This document shows positions 4,747 through 6,511 of a DNA stretch of 6,511 bases, piece by piece. A model generated the notes under the pieces. It made no database searches, was not told where the DNA came from, and saw only the letters and a program-made list of their open reading frames with translations. The position numbers and the translations under genes were made by a program. The stretch's first letter is position 1, and every line of letters starts with the position of its first letter. This DNA is from Spirochaetia bacterium (lineage in GTDB: Bacteria > Spirochaetota > Spirochaetia > Treponematales > Rectinemataceae). The stretch covers positions 1 through 6,511 of the forward strand of contig JAJTBL010000110.1 in assembly GCA_021286925.1 (NCBI GenBank). Reading direction: 5' to 3'.

Positions 4747-6511
4747 ATGCACGAGAAAGAACTTATCCGGAATTTCTGCATCATTGCCCATATCGACCAT
4801 GGCAAATCGACGCTTGCCGATCGCTTCATTGAAAAGGCTCATATTATCGACCAGCGCAAAATGCAGAATCAGATGCTGGATAATATGGATATCGAGCGGG
4901 AACGTGGCATTACCATTAAAAGCCAGGCGGTAACACTGCCGTATACTGCCCGCGATGGAAAAACCTACACACTCAATCTTGTCGACACGCCAGGGCATGT
5001 GGATTTTTCCTATGAAGTATCGCGTGCCATCTCCTCCTGCGAGGGAGCGATTCTCGTTGTTGACGCGACCCAGGGTGTTGAAGCCCAGACGCTATCGAAT
5101 ATGTACATGGCGCTTGAACATAACCTGGAAATCGTTCCAGTCATCAATAAAATCGATATGCCGGCCGCTGATGTCGAAGGTGTCCGCGCCCAGATTGACA
5201 AAGATCTTGGCCTCGACGGCTCTTCCGCACTCGCAGTTTCAGCCAAAATGGGGATCGGGATTGATGAGCTTTTTGAAGCCATTGTCGAAAGGATACCAAG
5301 CCCTGAGGGCAGCCCTGATGAACCTCTGCAAGCGCTTATTTTTGATTCCCATTATGACGCTTACCGCGGGGTCGTCATCCATGTGCGTGTTTTTTCAGGA
5401 AGGCTCGAAAAAGGCATGAAGATCAGATTCATGTCCAGCCATGCTGTGCATGAGGTTGAAGATGTCGGGCTGTTCAAGATTGTCCCGACTAGCACCGATA
5501 TGCTGTCGGCAGGCGAAGTCGGCTATTGCGTCGCGGGAATCAAAACAGTTCGTGATGTCAGAGTGGGGGATACGGTTACGGGGGATGATAATCCATGTTC
5601 GGCTCCGCTGCCTGGTTTCAAGGAAGTCAAACCGGTTGTGTTCAGCTCGATCTATCCCATTGATTCGGCTGATTATGACGAGCTGAAGGAGAGCCTTGAA
5701 AAGCTTACCCTGAACGATGCCTCCCTGGTTTTTGAAAAGGATAACTCACTGGCCCTCGGTTTCGGTTTCCGATGCGGGTTTTTAGGGCTTCTGCACCTTG
5801 AAGTTGTCCAAGAGCGGCTCGAGCGGGAATTTGACCAAGCGATTATCATGACGTCGCCGTCCGTCCGTTATAAATTGCACCTGCATAATGGCGATACCGT
5901 TTTCATCGATAATCCCAGCGAGTATCCAGACCCTTCCCGCATTGAAAGCGCTGAAGAACCCTACATCAAGGCCGAAATTATCACACCGGTTCCTTATATT
6001 GGCAACTTGATAACCCTCTGCGTCAACAAACGCGGAGAGCAGAAATCTTTCATTCATCTCGATGAAAAGCGTGTTGAGCTCATTTTCGAGATGCCGCTTG
6101 CTGAAGTTCTGTTCGATTTTTATGACAAGCTGAAATCCACAAGCCGCGGCTATGCCAGTTTTGACTATGAAGTGATCGGGTACCGGCCGACAGAACTAGC
6201 CAGGCTGGACTTCTTGATTAACGGTGAGCCTGTCGATGCGCTTTCCATGCTGGTTTACAAGCCAGGCGCTTACGAGCGGGCCCGAAAGGTTTGTGAACGG
6301 CTTCAGCGGAACATCCCTCGCCAGCAATTTAAAATTGCCATTCAAGGCGCAATCGGCGCGACAATTATCGCCCGGGAAACGGTCAATCCTGTCAGGAAGG
6401 ATGTCCTTGCCAAATGCTATGGCGGCGACATTACCAGAAAGCGAAAGCTGCTCGAAAAGCAAAAAGAAGGCAAAAAGCGCATGAAAATGGTCGGCAATGT
6501 CGAACTCGGGC
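4747..6511 (+). CDS. lepA: Elongation factor 4 (LepA), ribosome-associated GTPase; 3' end outside the window
   Basis: LepA/EF-4 is a translational GTPase that binds the ribosome and has been linked to back-translocation, ribosome stalling and subunit assembly. The 588 codons present cover all but about 15 residues of a family that is usually near 600 long. The GTP-binding motifs are complete: AHIDHGKS (14-21, G1), RGIT (53-56, G2), DTPGH (80-84, G3, with the catalytic His84), NKID (134-137, G4) and VSAK for G5. The EF-G-like domains follow, with GFRCGFLGLLHLE from 340. The LepA-specific C-terminal domain is recognised by YGGDITRKRKLLEKQKEGKK (558-577). The domain IV of EF-G is absent, as expected for the family. 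The ATG at 4747 is the only reasonable start: the in-frame upstream codons contain no ATG, GTG or TTG back to a TAA at 4660, and residue 14 already begins the P-loop. There is no Shine-Dalgarno, and the predicted promoter would begin the mRNA at the ATG. It is transcribed divergently from the transporter operon. Confidence 0.98.
   Translation, partial: MHEKELIRNFCIIAHIDHGKSTLADRFIEKAHIIDQRKMQNQMLDNMDIERERGITIKSQAVTLPYTARDGKTYTLNLVDTPGHVDFSYEVSRAISSCEGAILVVDATQGVEAQTLSNMYMALEHNLEIVPVINKIDMPAADVEGVRAQIDKDLGLDGSSALAVSAKMGIGIDELFEAIVERIPSPEGSPDEPLQALIFDSHYDAYRGVVIHVRVFSGRLEKGMKIRFMSSHAVHEVEDVGLFKIVPTSTDMLSAGEVGYCVAGIKTVRDVRVGDTVTGDDNPCSAPLPGFKEVKPVVFSSIYPIDSADYDELKESLEKLTLNDASLVFEKDNSLALGFGFRCGFLGLLHLEVVQERLEREFDQAIIMTSPSVRYKLHLHNGDTVFIDNPSEYPDPSRIESAEEPYIKAEIITPVPYIGNLITLCVNKRGEQKSFIHLDEKRVELIFEMPLAEVLFDFYDKLKSTSRGYASFDYEVIGYRPTELARLDFLINGEPVDALSMLVYKPGAYERARKVCERLQRNIPRQQFKIAIQGAIGATIIARETVNPVRKDVLAKCYGGDITRKRKLLEKQKEGKKRMKMVGNVELG

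Noticed and set aside
4625..5686. Plus-strand frames at 4625-4933, 4955-5419 and 5441-5686
   Set aside because: They are in a different frame from lepA, whose reading frame is unbroken from 4747 to the window end with all GTPase motifs in order.

Overview
The window looks like ordinary bacterial chromosome: moderate GC, compact, with almost no non-coding space. It carries a 5'-truncated tRNA gene, five closely packed minus-strand genes, and a divergent plus-strand gene that runs off the right edge. The taxon cannot be fixed from the sequence alone. An anaerobic or facultatively anaerobic bacterium is suggested by the stand-alone ferredoxin:thioredoxin-reductase-type [4Fe-4S] protein paired with a glutaredoxin-like protein. 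A spirochaete is my best guess, from the general look of the LepA and reductase proteins and from memory only (low to moderate confidence). I see no mobile element, phage gene, CRISPR array or integration scar.

Layout from left to right. Bases 1-49 are the 3' part of tRNA-Glu(UUC), followed at once by a textbook rho-independent terminator (51-82). Bases 83-314 hold no gene I can support. From 4671 down to 315 on the minus strand, in transcription order, lie an MFS transporter, a CGFC glutaredoxin-like protein, a ferredoxin:thioredoxin/disulfide reductase catalytic-subunit homologue, a cysteine desulfurase, and ThiI without a rhodanese domain. The gaps are 38, 7, -4 (ATGA overlap) and 14 nt, so one operon is likely. 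Bases 4672-4746 are a divergent promoter region, and lepA (EF-4) starts at 4747 and lacks only about 15 C-terminal residues.

How the genes may work together. The cysteine desulfurase takes sulfur from cysteine as a persulfide and passes it to ThiI, which makes 4-thiouridine in tRNA. This transfer leaves oxidised cysteines that need a reductant. The two upstream genes could form a ferredoxin -> Fe-S disulfide reductase -> glutaredoxin-like relay, so the operon would join sulfur mobilisation, thiolation and low-potential thiol reduction. The individual family calls are firm; the functional link is inference from gene order.

The second point of interest is the 75-bp divergent intergenic region. 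It contains two back-to-back sigma70-like promoters with 17-nt spacers. Each would start transcription at, or within two nucleotides of, the ATG of its gene, and neither gene has a Shine-Dalgarno sequence, so both transcripts may be leaderless. A perfect 12-bp palindrome lies inside the lepA promoter spacer.
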